Shown here: piece after piece, positions 43,232 to 50,696 of the stretch
Numbering within the stretch: position 1 is the stretch's first letter
Layout of the letters: each line of letters opens with the position of its first letter
NCBI RefSeq assembly: GCF_036867415.1
Contig: NZ_JBAJHU010000009.1
Span: forward strand, 104,583-168,582
DNA length: 64,000 bases
Direction: 5' to 3'
Source of the DNA: Rossellomorea sp036867415
Lineage (GTDB): Bacteria; Bacillota; Bacilli; Bacillales; Bacillaceae_B
Translations under genes and position numbers: made by a program
Notes under the pieces: generated by a model
Seen by the model: the letters and a program-made list of their open reading frames with translations, nothing else
Database searches by the model: none
Told to the model about the DNA's origin: nothing

Positions 43232-44605
43232 TTAATTAAGTGCTTCTGATCCTTCTTGAAGTTTTTTGTTTGACATTTCATTGACTTGAGAAATGTAATC
43301 TTCTATTTTTACATCGCCTTTTACACTTGCATCGATCAGTTGACCGATTGTAGCATTTGGTATTTCGTCACTGATTGAAACTCCTGTTGGGGCATCCCAG
43401 CGTGCATCAGTATATCCTGGGACTATTTTCGGCAAGTTAACAACTGCACCATCGATATTTTCATACGCCTTAAGGACTCCAGGTACATCCATTCTTGAGA
43501 AAAACTCATCAAGAATCTCTTGATCTGTCGAAATTGGCAGCGAGCTTAATGTGATGCCTTTTTCATCAGCGATCTCTAATCGTTTCATAAATCCTTCTTT
43601 GCCGAATGTCATGAATTTAGTAAATAAATAGGCTTCTTCTGGATGTTCAGTAGATTTAGAAATCCCCATAAAATCATTTACAACTACTGTTTTCCCACCA
43701 GGGATCCCAACGAAATCCCACTCAAAGTCAGAAGATTCATTAATCCCATTTACAGCCCAAGTACCATCCCATCTAAGTCCTAAATCACCTTGTCCCCAAA
43801 CTTCAGCTGGATTCTCACCATTAAAGTTTGATTTTTGATCATCTGTTAATGAAGAAAATACATAATTATTCGAAACAAGACTATTGGCAAAATTTACACC
43901 GCTGATAAACTCATTGCTATTCAAATTAACTTGGCCATCTTTGTATGTGAACATCCCCATATCATCATTGGCAGCTACAGGATACCATTCAACAAGAGAG
44001 AATGGCTGATTTAACCCAATAATCCCATTGTTGATATCCGAAATATCTCGAACAGAATTTGAAAATTCATCAATTGTCATACCATATTCTGGTGCATTCA
44101 GATTGGCTTCATCATATAGACTTTTATTGACATAGTAACCTAAGAAATGTTGACCAGAAGGAAGAGCGATGACAGAATCATTATGAGTAAGACTCTTTTT
44201 AACCGATTCAGAAATCTTTTCAAAGTCTTCATCACCTTCTACCAGATCACTTACATCGTATAACCAGTCATTTGATAACGAAACTGGAATATTTGATATT
44301 TCAAAAACATCCGGCAGTTTACCTGCACTTGCAGCAGTAGCTAAAGAGTCATTCCATGGATCTGCAATCGACTCATTGATTTCAACATTGATATGAGGAT
44401 ATTCTTCTTCGAATGCCTTAATCATCTGTCTCTCAAGATTATTGTCTTCCTCAGGTCCCAATCTCCAGCTTGCAACAGAAATCGTGACTTCCTCTTTGTT
44501 CCCAGTATCCTTCTTATCCTTATCATTCGATGACTTTTCAGAACTACAAGCACTAAAAATTAAGCTAAGCGAGAAAACTGTTAGTAATAGAATCAACTTT
44601 TTCAT
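43232..44605 (-). CDS. Lipoprotein sugar-binding protein of an ABC transporter
   Basis: A 457-residue CUT1 solute-binding lipoprotein. The signal peptide ends with SLIFSAC, so Cys20 is the lipid-modified residue, followed by a Ser/Lys/Asp linker. VASWRLGPEEDNNLERQMIK and FEEEYPHINVEI are the usual first strands of family 1 binding proteins; WGQGDLGLRWDGTWAVNG lies in the hinge/binding cleft region, where Trp residues often stack on sugar rings. AAGGGGTG precedes the ATG. It is the first gene of the eight-gene transporter unit, with a LacI-type operator about 260 bp upstream. Substrate unknown. Confidence 0.92.
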   Translation of the reverse strand: MKKLILLLTVFSLSLIFSACSSEKSSNDKDKKDTGNKEEVTISVASWRLGPEEDNNLERQMIKAFEEEYPHINVEINESIADPWNDSLATAASAGKLPDVFEISNIPVSLSNDWLYDVSDLVEGDEDFEKISESVKKSLTHNDSVIALPSGQHFLGYYVNKSLYDEANLNAPEYGMTIDEFSNSVRDISDINNGIIGLNQPFSLVEWYPVAANDDMGMFTYKDGQVNLNSNEFISGVNFANSLVSNNYVFSSLTDDQKSNFNGENPAEVWGQGDLGLRWDGTWAVNGINESSDFEWDFVGIPGGKTVVVNDFMGISKSTEHPEEAYLFTKFMTFGKEGFMKRLEIADEKGITLSSLPISTDQEILDEFFSRMDVPGVLKAYENIDGAVVNLPKIVPGYTDARWDAPTGVSISDEIPNATIGQLIDASVKGDVKIEDYISQVNEMSNKKLQEGSEALN

Positions 44606-44863
44606 CTAATTGCACCCCTTTAATTTTTACTTGCATCAACTAGTTAAGGCTAATTATTACCAATTCAAAACAGTTTATATTATAATAGGACTTAAGTATT
44701 GAAAACTATATCTCTATTAAACAGACCGACACCATCAAAATACTAAATAAACACCTCCATAATGGATAAATTATGGCATCCGTTCCTGTCTATAAAGAAA
44801 TAGATACTACTACAAAGGGAAATTTTTAATCTTTTTGGGAGTATATTTTAAGCAACCCATTCT
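44606..44863. other. Long leader of the transporter operon
   Basis: An AT-rich stretch of about 260 bp between the operator and the binding protein start, without any believable gene. The minus strand shows no clear stem-loop next to a T-run. A riboswitch or attenuator cannot be excluded but is not supported. Confidence 0.4.
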
Positions 44864-44879
44864 ATTGTATCGTTTCAAT
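44864..44879. promoter_or_regulatory. LacI-type operator of the transporter operon
   Basis: ATTGTATCGTTTCAAT, two mismatches in one half-site relative to the locus palindrome, with the central CG kept. I could not define a convincing promoter beside it. Confidence 0.65.
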
Positions 44880-45003
44880 AGATAGCTAAAAAAAACTTCA
44901 CATTTGATCTCCTTGATACATTCTCCCGGATGAATGCGTTTACAATCTTCACGAAAAAAATATTCAATCTACTAATTACTCTCTTCTCTAATAGGATCTT
45001 TAT

Positions 45004-45036
45004 AAAATCCACCGCTCTTTAGCTTGATGAGCGGTG
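45004..45036 (-). terminator. Terminator overlapping the end of lacI
   Basis: CACCGCTC (45010-45017) pairs with GAGCGGTG (45029-45036). The minus strand continues GATTTTATAAAG. The left arm lies after the stop and the right arm inside the last codons of the repressor gene. Confidence 0.75.
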
Positions 45037-45987
45037 AATAAATTCAATTGGAACTTCAGGAGGATTGAAATCATACTGCTTGTCCAGCATTTTAAACAAT
45101 GCTTCTGCAGCAGTTTTTCCCCATAATTTCTTTTGTATTCGTATAGTTGATAATGGTGGATCGAAATGTTTAGAAAGCTCAATATCATCAAATCCAACAA
45201 CAGCAATATCTTTTGGTACACTTATACCATTTTGCTGCAATGCCTTGATGGCACCCATTGCCATTTCATCGTTAGCACATATAAATGCAGTTGGCCGGGT
45301 TTCATTTTCTTTAATATATTGATCCATAACCAGCAAGCTGCTAATTTCGGTGAATTCTGCTCGAATGACATCATTTTCATTTAAAATCAAGTTATACTTT
45401 TTTAATGATTCTTTAAATCCTGCAAGGCGCATTTCACCGTCGTAAGAATCATAAGACCCGCCTATAAAACCAATTCTTCGATGTCCATTATCGGCCAGGT
45501 GTTTTACTCCAAAATCAATCCCTGTTTTGTTTTGCAACAGGACATTCTTAATATATGGGTTATTCATTTCACGATCTAGTGTGACGATAGGCATTTTCTC
45601 ATTGGCAAGGAAATCGATTGTATAATCATCCAAATGGAAATTCAAAATAATGGCCCCATCTACGTAGCTTTCAACTAATAATCTATGTTTACTATTCGAG
45701 GCACACACTACCATTTCATATCCATTTTTAATGACAATATCCTGAACCCCCTCTAATATCTCGTTAAAGAAAGGTCCTTTGAATCCACTTAAGAAAAATC
45801 CAATTATCTCACTTTTATTTTTCTTTAAGTTTTTTGCACTTGCATTGGGACGATATCCAATCTTCTTTGCAGCACTCAGAACTTTCTCTTTGGTTTCTTT
45901 TGTAATAAGTGAGCTGCCGTTAATTGCATAAGATGCTGTTGATACACTGACATTGGCTTCTTTCGCTACATCCTTTAAAGTAGGCAT
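45019..45987 (-). CDS. LacI-family transcriptional repressor of the carbohydrate locus
   Basis: A 322-residue LacI/GalR regulator. The HTH starts immediately (TLKDVAKEANVSVSTASYAI), with the hinge helix at NASAKNLKKNKS, and the rest is a periplasmic-binding-protein-like ligand domain (GFIGGSYDSYDGEMRLAG, FICANDEMAMGA, VAVVGFDDIELS-type end). The ATG at 45987 has AAAGG about 10 bp upstream; longer frames start before the ribosome binding site. Its own promoter carries a full operator, so it should be autoregulated. Six matching palindromes across the locus make it the likely common repressor, induced by a sugar from the glycan. The Tyr in the STASYAI recognition helix replaces the more common Arg. 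Confidence 0.9.
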   Translation of the reverse strand: MPTLKDVAKEANVSVSTASYAINGSSLITKETKEKVLSAAKKIGYRPNASAKNLKKNKSEIIGFFLSGFKGPFFNEILEGVQDIVIKNGYEMVVCASNSKHRLLVESYVDGAIILNFHLDDYTIDFLANEKMPIVTLDREMNNPYIKNVLLQNKTGIDFGVKHLADNGHRRIGFIGGSYDSYDGEMRLAGFKESLKKYNLILNENDVIRAEFTEISSLLVMDQYIKENETRPTAFICANDEMAMGAIKALQQNGISVPKDIAVVGFDDIELSKHFDPPLSTIRIQKKLWGKTAAEALFKMLDKQYDFNPPEVPIEFIHRSSS

Positions 45988-46040
45988 TCGGTTCATTCCT
46001 TTTACTTGTATCAGATACATTCAAACAAAATCGCTCTTGT

Positions 46041-46091
46041 TTTGAAACGTTTCAATAATCTAATTTTAATCCAAATTAAAAACGATTACAA
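46041..46091 (-). promoter_or_regulatory. Promoter and autoregulatory operator of the LacI-family gene
   Basis: Minus strand: -35 TTGTAA (46086-46091), 17-bp spacer, -10 TAAAAT (46063-46068), six bases, then TTTGAAACGTTTCAAT in plus-strand reading at 46041-46056. The geometry is the same as at the GH3 promoter. It lies 54 bp before the repressor start. Confidence 0.82.
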
Positions 46092-46155
46092 TATCTTATT
46101 TCAAATGATGGTTATAATTTAATTACGTACAGGGATATTCCAATGAACGAATTTA

Positions 46156-47127
46156 TCAATCTTGTATGTCAGCAGCACACCTAAATCCAATATTCCCAGT
46201 TGAGCTATCTGGGGTGTTAGCTGTTCTTGCAGCGACTCGATATCGATTACAGTAAGATTTATGACAAAGATACGAACCGCCTTTCATTACTTTAGCCATT
46301 CCTTCTTCAGGTCCAGTTGGATTCATTATTATCTCAGTTTTTGGATGCTTATTATTAAACCAATCAGCACACCACTCCCAAACATTCCCGGATACATTAT
46401 ATAAGCCAAATCCATTCGGTGAATAGGAATCTACCGGAGCTGTTGATCTATATCCATCTTTTGCTGTATTATTGTCAGGAAATTTCCCTTGCCAAATATT
46501 ACACTGATGCTCACCTTTCAATTTGAGCTCATTCCCCCATGGATATCTTTTACTGACCATGCCGCCTCGAGCCGCATATTCCCATTCAGCTTCTGTTGGT
46601 AATCTTTTTCCAGACCAATTACAATAAGCCATGGCGTCATTCCATGAAACATGAACGACAGGATGATTCAACCAATTCTCAATGGTTGAACCTGGTCCTT
46701 CAGGCTGTTTCCAATTGGCTCCTTCCACTACAAACCACCAGGGTGTTTCTCTTACAAACTTTGTTACTCTTTTTTCTACATTTTCTGAAACAAGTAAATG
46801 GAAAACAAAAGACCAGCCAAACTTTTCTGCTTCTGTCACATAACCTGTTTCATCAATAAATTCTTTAAATTGCCTATTCGTCACGGAATAACGATCCATC
46901 GCAAAAGGTTTTACATGTACTTTTCGAATCGGACCCTCTCCATCTTTCGGATATCCGATATTTTCATTGGTTCCCATGAGAAATTCCCCGCCTGGAAGCT
47001 GAACCAAATCTTCATCATGTCGAAGATGGTTTGATTTACTGGATAAATAAGTACCCTGAGGATTTATTTTCGTACTATCTTTATCATGGCTTCCTCTCGA
47101 TGCAGAACAACAAGATTGTATCTTCAT
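46156..47127 (-). CDS. Formylglycine-generating enzyme (FGE, SUMF1 family)
   Basis: A cytoplasmic protein of 323 residues that oxidises the sulfatase active-site cysteine to formylglycine. It is a true FGE and not merely a SUMF1-domain protein: the copper-binding cysteine pair is present as Cys288 and Cys293 in GGSYLCHKSYCNRYR, followed by NTPDSSTGNIGFRCA. The N-terminal CCSASR segment and LPGGEFLMGT also match bacterial FGEs. The ATG at 47127 has AAGGGGAG upstream and gives the normal short N-terminus; the ATG at 47148 has none. No LacI-type operator precedes it, so it may be expressed constitutively. Its place beside three Cys-type sulfatases completes the maturation kit. Confidence 0.93.
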   Translation of the reverse strand: MKIQSCCSASRGSHDKDSTKINPQGTYLSSKSNHLRHDEDLVQLPGGEFLMGTNENIGYPKDGEGPIRKVHVKPFAMDRYSVTNRQFKEFIDETGYVTEAEKFGWSFVFHLLVSENVEKRVTKFVRETPWWFVVEGANWKQPEGPGSTIENWLNHPVVHVSWNDAMAYCNWSGKRLPTEAEWEYAARGGMVSKRYPWGNELKLKGEHQCNIWQGKFPDNNTAKDGYRSTAPVDSYSPNGFGLYNVSGNVWEWCADWFNNKHPKTEIIMNPTGPEEGMAKVMKGGSYLCHKSYCNRYRVAARTANTPDSSTGNIGFRCAADIQD

Positions 47128-47277
47128 GAACCCCACTCCCCTTCCCATTAATAAATATCACTATTATTAAAGTTGCACATTTTTAATAATTTAACAACCC
47201 ATTGGACTATTTGCAACTTCGTAATAGAAATGATTTAACAAGTTTCAAATTATATATATTGGGCAGGGAATGACAAA

Positions 47278-47310
47278 AATAAATAAGCCCCTTAATAGGG
47301 ACTTATCTTA
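47278..47310 (-). terminator. Terminator of the small membrane protein gene
   Basis: AAGCCCC and GGGACTT flank TTAATA around 47288-47308, with one mismatch. The minus strand continues ATTTATTTTT. Confidence 0.7.
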
Positions 47311-47324
47311 TGTAAAACAATTCG

Positions 47325-47501
47325 TTAATTCACTCGTTTGAGAAGAATGTTATTAAAGATGAGACCTGTACAAAGCGTCATGACGATTAAGATAAGGACG
47401 CTCGCAATGGGTGAAAGCCCCCAGTTTTCTTCAAATCCATCTAATACCCCGGAATAGATTCCCGCCATAATCGCTGTGAGAATGATACTGCTTGTCCGCA
47501 T
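47325..47501 (-). CDS. Small two-helix membrane protein
   Basis: About 58 residues with two hydrophobic helices (SSIILTAIMAGIYSGVL and ASVLILIVMTLCTGLIF). The ATG at 47501 follows AAGGGGG with 9 bp spacing; the longer frame to 47576 has no ribosome binding site. It is divergent from the sigma factor gene. Function unknown. Confidence 0.6.
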   Translation of the reverse strand: MRTSSIILTAIMAGIYSGVLDGFEENWGLSPIASVLILIVMTLCTGLIFNNILLKRVN

Positions 47502-47736
47502 TTGGAATTCCCCCTTATTATCTAATAATGCCACACGACAACAGCCTGCCGGGAGAAGGGGCCATCTTCCATCCACATCACTATCCTATTCCTCAGAAGG
47601 CTGCTCTACTCTTTTCTACGTTTGACAATTGAAAAAAGATTCATTGCCCATCGAATATTTTCCACAAATTTCAAAACTTTCCCCCAATGCACTGCGTCAA
47701 ATTGGTAGAATGGTAAGGACGAAAGCAGGTGATTTT

Positions 47737-48291
47737 TTGCAGGAAAATCAAAACGAAGCCTTACCTTACTCATCAAGGGATCTCATTCTTGAGAAAGCAA
47801 TGAGAGAGTATGGCAGCGATATTTATTACATAGTGTATTCCTACGTGAAGGACCACAGCCTGGCCGAAGACCTTACGCAGGAAGTGTTTGTGAAGTTTTA
47901 TAAAAAGATGGATACCTTTCGGGAGGAGTCTTCCCTTAAGACATGGATTGTAAGAATGGCGATCAATCATTGCAAGGATTACTTGAGACGGTGGGATACG
48001 CGGATGATCTCTTTCACGAATACGATCAATGATGTGGTGAAAGGGAAATTCGGCACCCCTGAACAAACTCTCATTGAGGAAGAAACCAACAGCGAACTCA
48101 TCAAGAATCTATTATCCCTGCCGGTTAAATATCGGGAAATCATCTTTTTATTTTATTTTGAAGAAATGAAGCTGGCTGAAATTGCAGAATGCATGGATTT
48201 GAACATCAACACAGTCAAGACGCGTTTATCGAAAGGCCGAAAATTGTTGGGAGCCGCATACCAGAACAGTGAGGTGTATAACAATGGATGA
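47737..48291 (+). CDS. ECF-type RNA polymerase sigma factor
   Basis: A sigma-70 family factor of about 184 residues with region 2 (SYVKDHSLAEDLTQEVFVKFY, then SLKTWIVRMAINHCKDYLR) and region 4 (LPVKYREIIFLFYFEEMKLAEIA plus the NINTVKTRLSKGRKLL HTH). It lacks the spore sigma domains, so it is an ECF (group 4) factor like SigX/SigV/SigM. The start is uncertain: the TTG at 47737 has AGGTG 5 bp upstream and puts region 2 at the usual distance; an ATG at 47710 and a TTG at 47629 are in frame but poorly supported. It overlaps the next gene by 8 bp, which is expected for a sigma/anti-sigma pair. Confidence 0.85.
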   Translation: MQENQNEALPYSSRDLILEKAMREYGSDIYYIVYSYVKDHSLAEDLTQEVFVKFYKKMDTFREESSLKTWIVRMAINHCKDYLRRWDTRMISFTNTINDVVKGKFGTPEQTLIEEETNSELIKNLLSLPVKYREIIFLFYFEEMKLAEIAECMDLNINTVKTRLSKGRKLLGAAYQNSEVYNNG

Positions 48292-48937
48292 ATTGAGTCG
48301 TCTGCGTGGAATGATGAAAGAAGAAACGTTCAAGAATCATGGATTCACTGAAAAAATGAGAAGGAATATTTTAGATGAGATCCATTCAGGCAAGAAGGAG
48401 ATTTCCTTTTGGAAGAAGCCTGTTCTTGCACCGGTCACGTCAGCCATATTTATGCTTGCCTGCCTTACCATGTTTGTTTATTTCGGCGTAAGCCAGCTTG
48501 GATTCCTCCAAGACGGGGAAAATGCCAGTCAAGCAGAATTTTACCAGCTGGAGCTCCATGTCGATGAAGAAGATACAAAGTGGAGTGAAAAAATCAAATT
48601 GCCGACCGTAGTTCCTTTTGAAGTTGTGGATCGAACCTACAAAGCGACCCAGGAAGATGGATTTGATACGTTTTCCGTTAAATTGACGGGACCCGAGAAA
48701 CAAAGGTTGACGATCAGTATGGATATTGGACTTGAATCCGGCATCCCAGCCATGTATGAACCTGTGAAAATAGGTGATGTGACCGGCAGCTACCGGGACA
48801 ACCGCGAATGGAGAACGAGCCATCTTACTTGGTACAAGGACGGTATCTTCTATTCCATGGGCTATAACCCCCGCAAATCGGACGTCACATTGGGAAAAGC
48901 AGAACTGAAGAAAATTGCAGAATCGTTCAAGAATTGA
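48284..48937 (+). CDS. Probable membrane-anchored anti-sigma factor
   Basis: A 217-residue protein with a cytoplasmic N-terminus (1-50), one membrane helix (about residues 53-73, APVTSAIFMLACLTMFVYFG) and an extracytoplasmic domain. The ATG at 48284 has GAGGTG 7 bp upstream and overlaps the sigma factor stop, so synthesis is coupled. The outer part (TYKATQEDGFDTFSVKLTGP ... KIAESF) resembles DUF4367-type domains found in Bacillus anti-sigma proteins, with a typical lipoprotein-like end on LKKIAESFK. It would hold the sigma factor at the membrane until an envelope signal arrives. Identity is from position and topology more than from a specific motif. Confidence 0.75.
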   Translation: MDELSRLRGMMKEETFKNHGFTEKMRRNILDEIHSGKKEISFWKKPVLAPVTSAIFMLACLTMFVYFGVSQLGFLQDGENASQAEFYQLELHVDEEDTKWSEKIKLPTVVPFEVVDRTYKATQEDGFDTFSVKLTGPEKQRLTISMDIGLESGIPAMYEPVKIGDVTGSYRDNREWRTSHLTWYKDGIFYSMGYNPRKSDVTLGKAELKKIAESFKN

Positions 48938-48942
48938 ACGCT

Positions 48943-48978
48943 AAAAAATGATTATGTCGAAGGACATAATCATTTTTT
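48943..48978. terminator. Bidirectional terminator between convergent genes
   Basis: AAAAAATGATTATGTC (48943-48958) pairs perfectly with GACATAATCATTTTTT (48963-48978). It lies between the anti-sigma gene and the convergent small secreted protein gene and can serve both. Confidence 0.92.
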
Positions 48979-48980
48979 GT

Positions 48981-49265
48981 TTATTTTTCTCCGTAGGCTG
49001 TTCTAACATAGTTATTGTTTTTATCATAATAAACTTTTTTCCAATATTGCTCACTCGTATCAGAGTAATTGTAAATAACATAAGAGACTGTTCTCTTAAT
49101 CCCCTCATATTCCCAAGATAGACTTCCATATCCACCCGGTGGCCCTTCAATGCTCCTGTTGTAGTCCTCGGCTGCCGAAGCTGTAGTTTCAATGACCGTC
49201 ATCGCTGAAAAGACCAACGCAATCGTAAGGATTGCTTTCATTCCATTTCCCCATGCGTTTCCCAA
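48981..49265 (-). CDS. Small secreted protein, possibly lactococcin 972-like
   Basis: A 94-residue protein with a signal peptide ending near TTASAAED, leaving a mature part of about 60 residues rich in Tyr, Gly and Ser (GPPGGYGSLSWEYEG, YNYSDTSEQYWKKVYYD). The pattern GGxGxxxW near the mature start and the SYVIYNY stretch recall the lactococcin 972 family, which includes bacteriocins and many uncharacterised secreted proteins; the match is weak. The start is a TTG at 49265 with AGGGGG 8 bp upstream; an ATG at 49241 is an alternative. No immunity or transporter gene is adjacent, which speaks against a dedicated bacteriocin cluster. Confidence 0.6.
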   Translation of the reverse strand: MGNAWGNGMKAILTIALVFSAMTVIETTASAAEDYNRSIEGPPGGYGSLSWEYEGIKRTVSYVIYNYSDTSEQYWKKVYYDKNNNYVRTAYGEK

Positions 49266-49405
49266 TTTGTCATCCCCCTGTCATTCCACTTTTTACAAAT
49301 TACAATACTTCCTTAGCATAATTCCATTTATTGTATTTTTCAATAGAATACTAGTAAAAAAGTATGAAAACAGGCGGGATGTGAAATTGAATCATTCTCG
49401 TTCGT

Positions 49406-49669
49406 TTATGAATCTGTATTAGTTTCTTCTTTCTCAACGTATAAATGGACAACAAGGATTTGATCTATGATCTCCTTGTCATAATCCAGCTGTGTTTCAA
49501 ATGAGGTTTTAATGATCCTGCCCTCTATAAAGTTTTCGTCTCCCCGGTGGTCCTTAAACGTCAGAAGAGTCCCCGCCTCTTTCATTTTCAATAATGGCAT
49601 AATGTCCTCAAACTCCTGCTGGTGAAAAATCTCTGTATGTCCTTCTATACAAAAATGAACGTTCATCAT
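49406..49669 (-). CDS. Hypothetical protein, 87 aa
   Basis: A soluble acidic protein with alternating strand pattern (EGRIIKTSFETQLDYDKEI, DQILVVHLYVEKEE). AGGAG lies 6 bp before the ATG. I recognise no family. It stands alone, with about 140 bp to the left and 400 bp of apparently empty sequence to the right. Confidence 0.55.
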   Translation of the reverse strand: MMNVHFCIEGHTEIFHQQEFEDIMPLLKMKEAGTLLTFKDHRGDENFIEGRIIKTSFETQLDYDKEIIDQILVVHLYVEKEETNTDS

Positions 49670-50083
49670 GCAACACTCCTATTTTCAAGTTGATGGCTTA
49701 CGCTTGTAGTACCCGCCTCCATTGGTGGCCAAACATGCTCCAAAAGGTCCAAGGTTAGGAACCTGGACGATTGTGAAACTTATCAATGCTTTACATATTC
49801 AGCCTCCCATAACATATCAGTATCATGGATAAATTCCCGCTATTCGAAATTTTTCTTATTTTCTAATATACTCATGATATACTCTTTTTAAAGGAGAGCT
49901 GTTTTCTGAAAAATGATTGCTTTTCGGACATTGTCTAGTATTCCTAGTGCAGCTTGCAGACGTGCTCTTTTCACACTCAAGCTTAAACAAGAGACAGACT
50001 TACCATCGAAAATACCCAAGTTCCGGTATTTCTTGTGTGTAAAGCAACAATGTATGCGAAAAGAGCCTAAAGGAGAGATGAAG
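49670..50083. other. Gene-free stretch before the acetyltransferase
   Basis: Contains a small inverted repeat around 49755-49780 (GGTCCAAGGTT / AACCTGGAC) without a T-run. The open frame from 49913 is simply the unread 5' extension of the acetyltransferase frame. No other feature recognised. Confidence 0.4.
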
Positions 50084-50635
50084 ATGACAACGACAACTTA
50101 TCCAATCTTTGAAACGGAGCGCCTGATCTTAAGGCAGATCACGAATGAAGACGTCAGTTTTTTATTTGAACATTATACTTCTAGGGAAGTCCTGCAGTAC
50201 TTCGGAATGAGTCCCATCTCTTCTAAAGAGGTTGCAGAGAAAATGGTGGATAACTTCGAAAAGCAGTTCGAAGTCGGTGGGCCGATGCGCTGGGCGATTG
50301 TGGACAAAAGCTCGGACAAGATGATGGGTACATGCGGATTTCATGGGATTGCGAAATCCTACAAACGCTGTGAAATTGGATATGATCTACACCCGGATTA
50401 CTGGGGGAACGGAATTATGGGCGAAGCGTTAAAACCGCTCATTACATATCTTTTTATCGATAGGGAAATGAATCGCATTGGAGCAGTCATCGTCCCGAAT
50501 AATCAAGCGTCATCCAGGGTCGTGGAAAAGCTTGGTTTCCGCCGCGAAGGTTTGCTCCGTGAATACATCCTGCAGGAAGATACCATGTATGATGCATATA
50601 TGTATAGTATGTTAAAGAAAGAATGGCTGGATTAG
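50084..50635 (+). CDS. GNAT family N-acetyltransferase (RimJ/RimL type)
   Basis: A 183-residue acetyltransferase. The N-terminal FETERLILRQITNED is the typical RimJ/RimL beginning; CGFHGIAKSYKRCEIGYDLH leads into the acetyl-CoA loop DYWGNGIMGEAL, and the GAVIVPNNQASSRVVEKLGF segment completes motif A/B. The ATG at 50084 is chosen because AAAGGAG lies 8 bp upstream; the 57 extra codons in frame upstream have no support. Substrate unknown; relatives acetylate protein N-termini or small molecules. It stands alone on the plus strand before yugO. Confidence 0.88.
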   Translation: MTTTTYPIFETERLILRQITNEDVSFLFEHYTSREVLQYFGMSPISSKEVAEKMVDNFEKQFEVGGPMRWAIVDKSSDKMMGTCGFHGIAKSYKRCEIGYDLHPDYWGNGIMGEALKPLITYLFIDREMNRIGAVIVPNNQASSRVVEKLGFRREGLLREYILQEDTMYDAYMYSMLKKEWLD

Positions 50636-50696
50636 TTATGAGATACGCCTAAATAGGAAATAATGGTCAGTGCGGATAGAAAAGGAGGCTGGATGA

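Noticed and set aside
44606..44863. Riboswitch in the transporter leader
   Set aside because: No conserved aptamer pattern or terminator/antiterminator pair could be seen.
16689..46056. Reading the TTGAAACGTTTCAA sites as CcpA cre sites
   Set aside because: The symmetric core is 12 bp (TGAAACGTTTCA), whereas cre has 14 bp between the TG and CA ends. Coupling to a local LacI-family gene with the same site in its promoter is a better explanation.
10073..47127. Calling the carbohydrate locus a mobile genomic island
   Set aside because: It looks somewhat more AT-rich than the 52-62 kb flank, but there is no integrase, transposase, tRNA or flanking direct repeat. A composition plot and comparison with related genomes would be needed.
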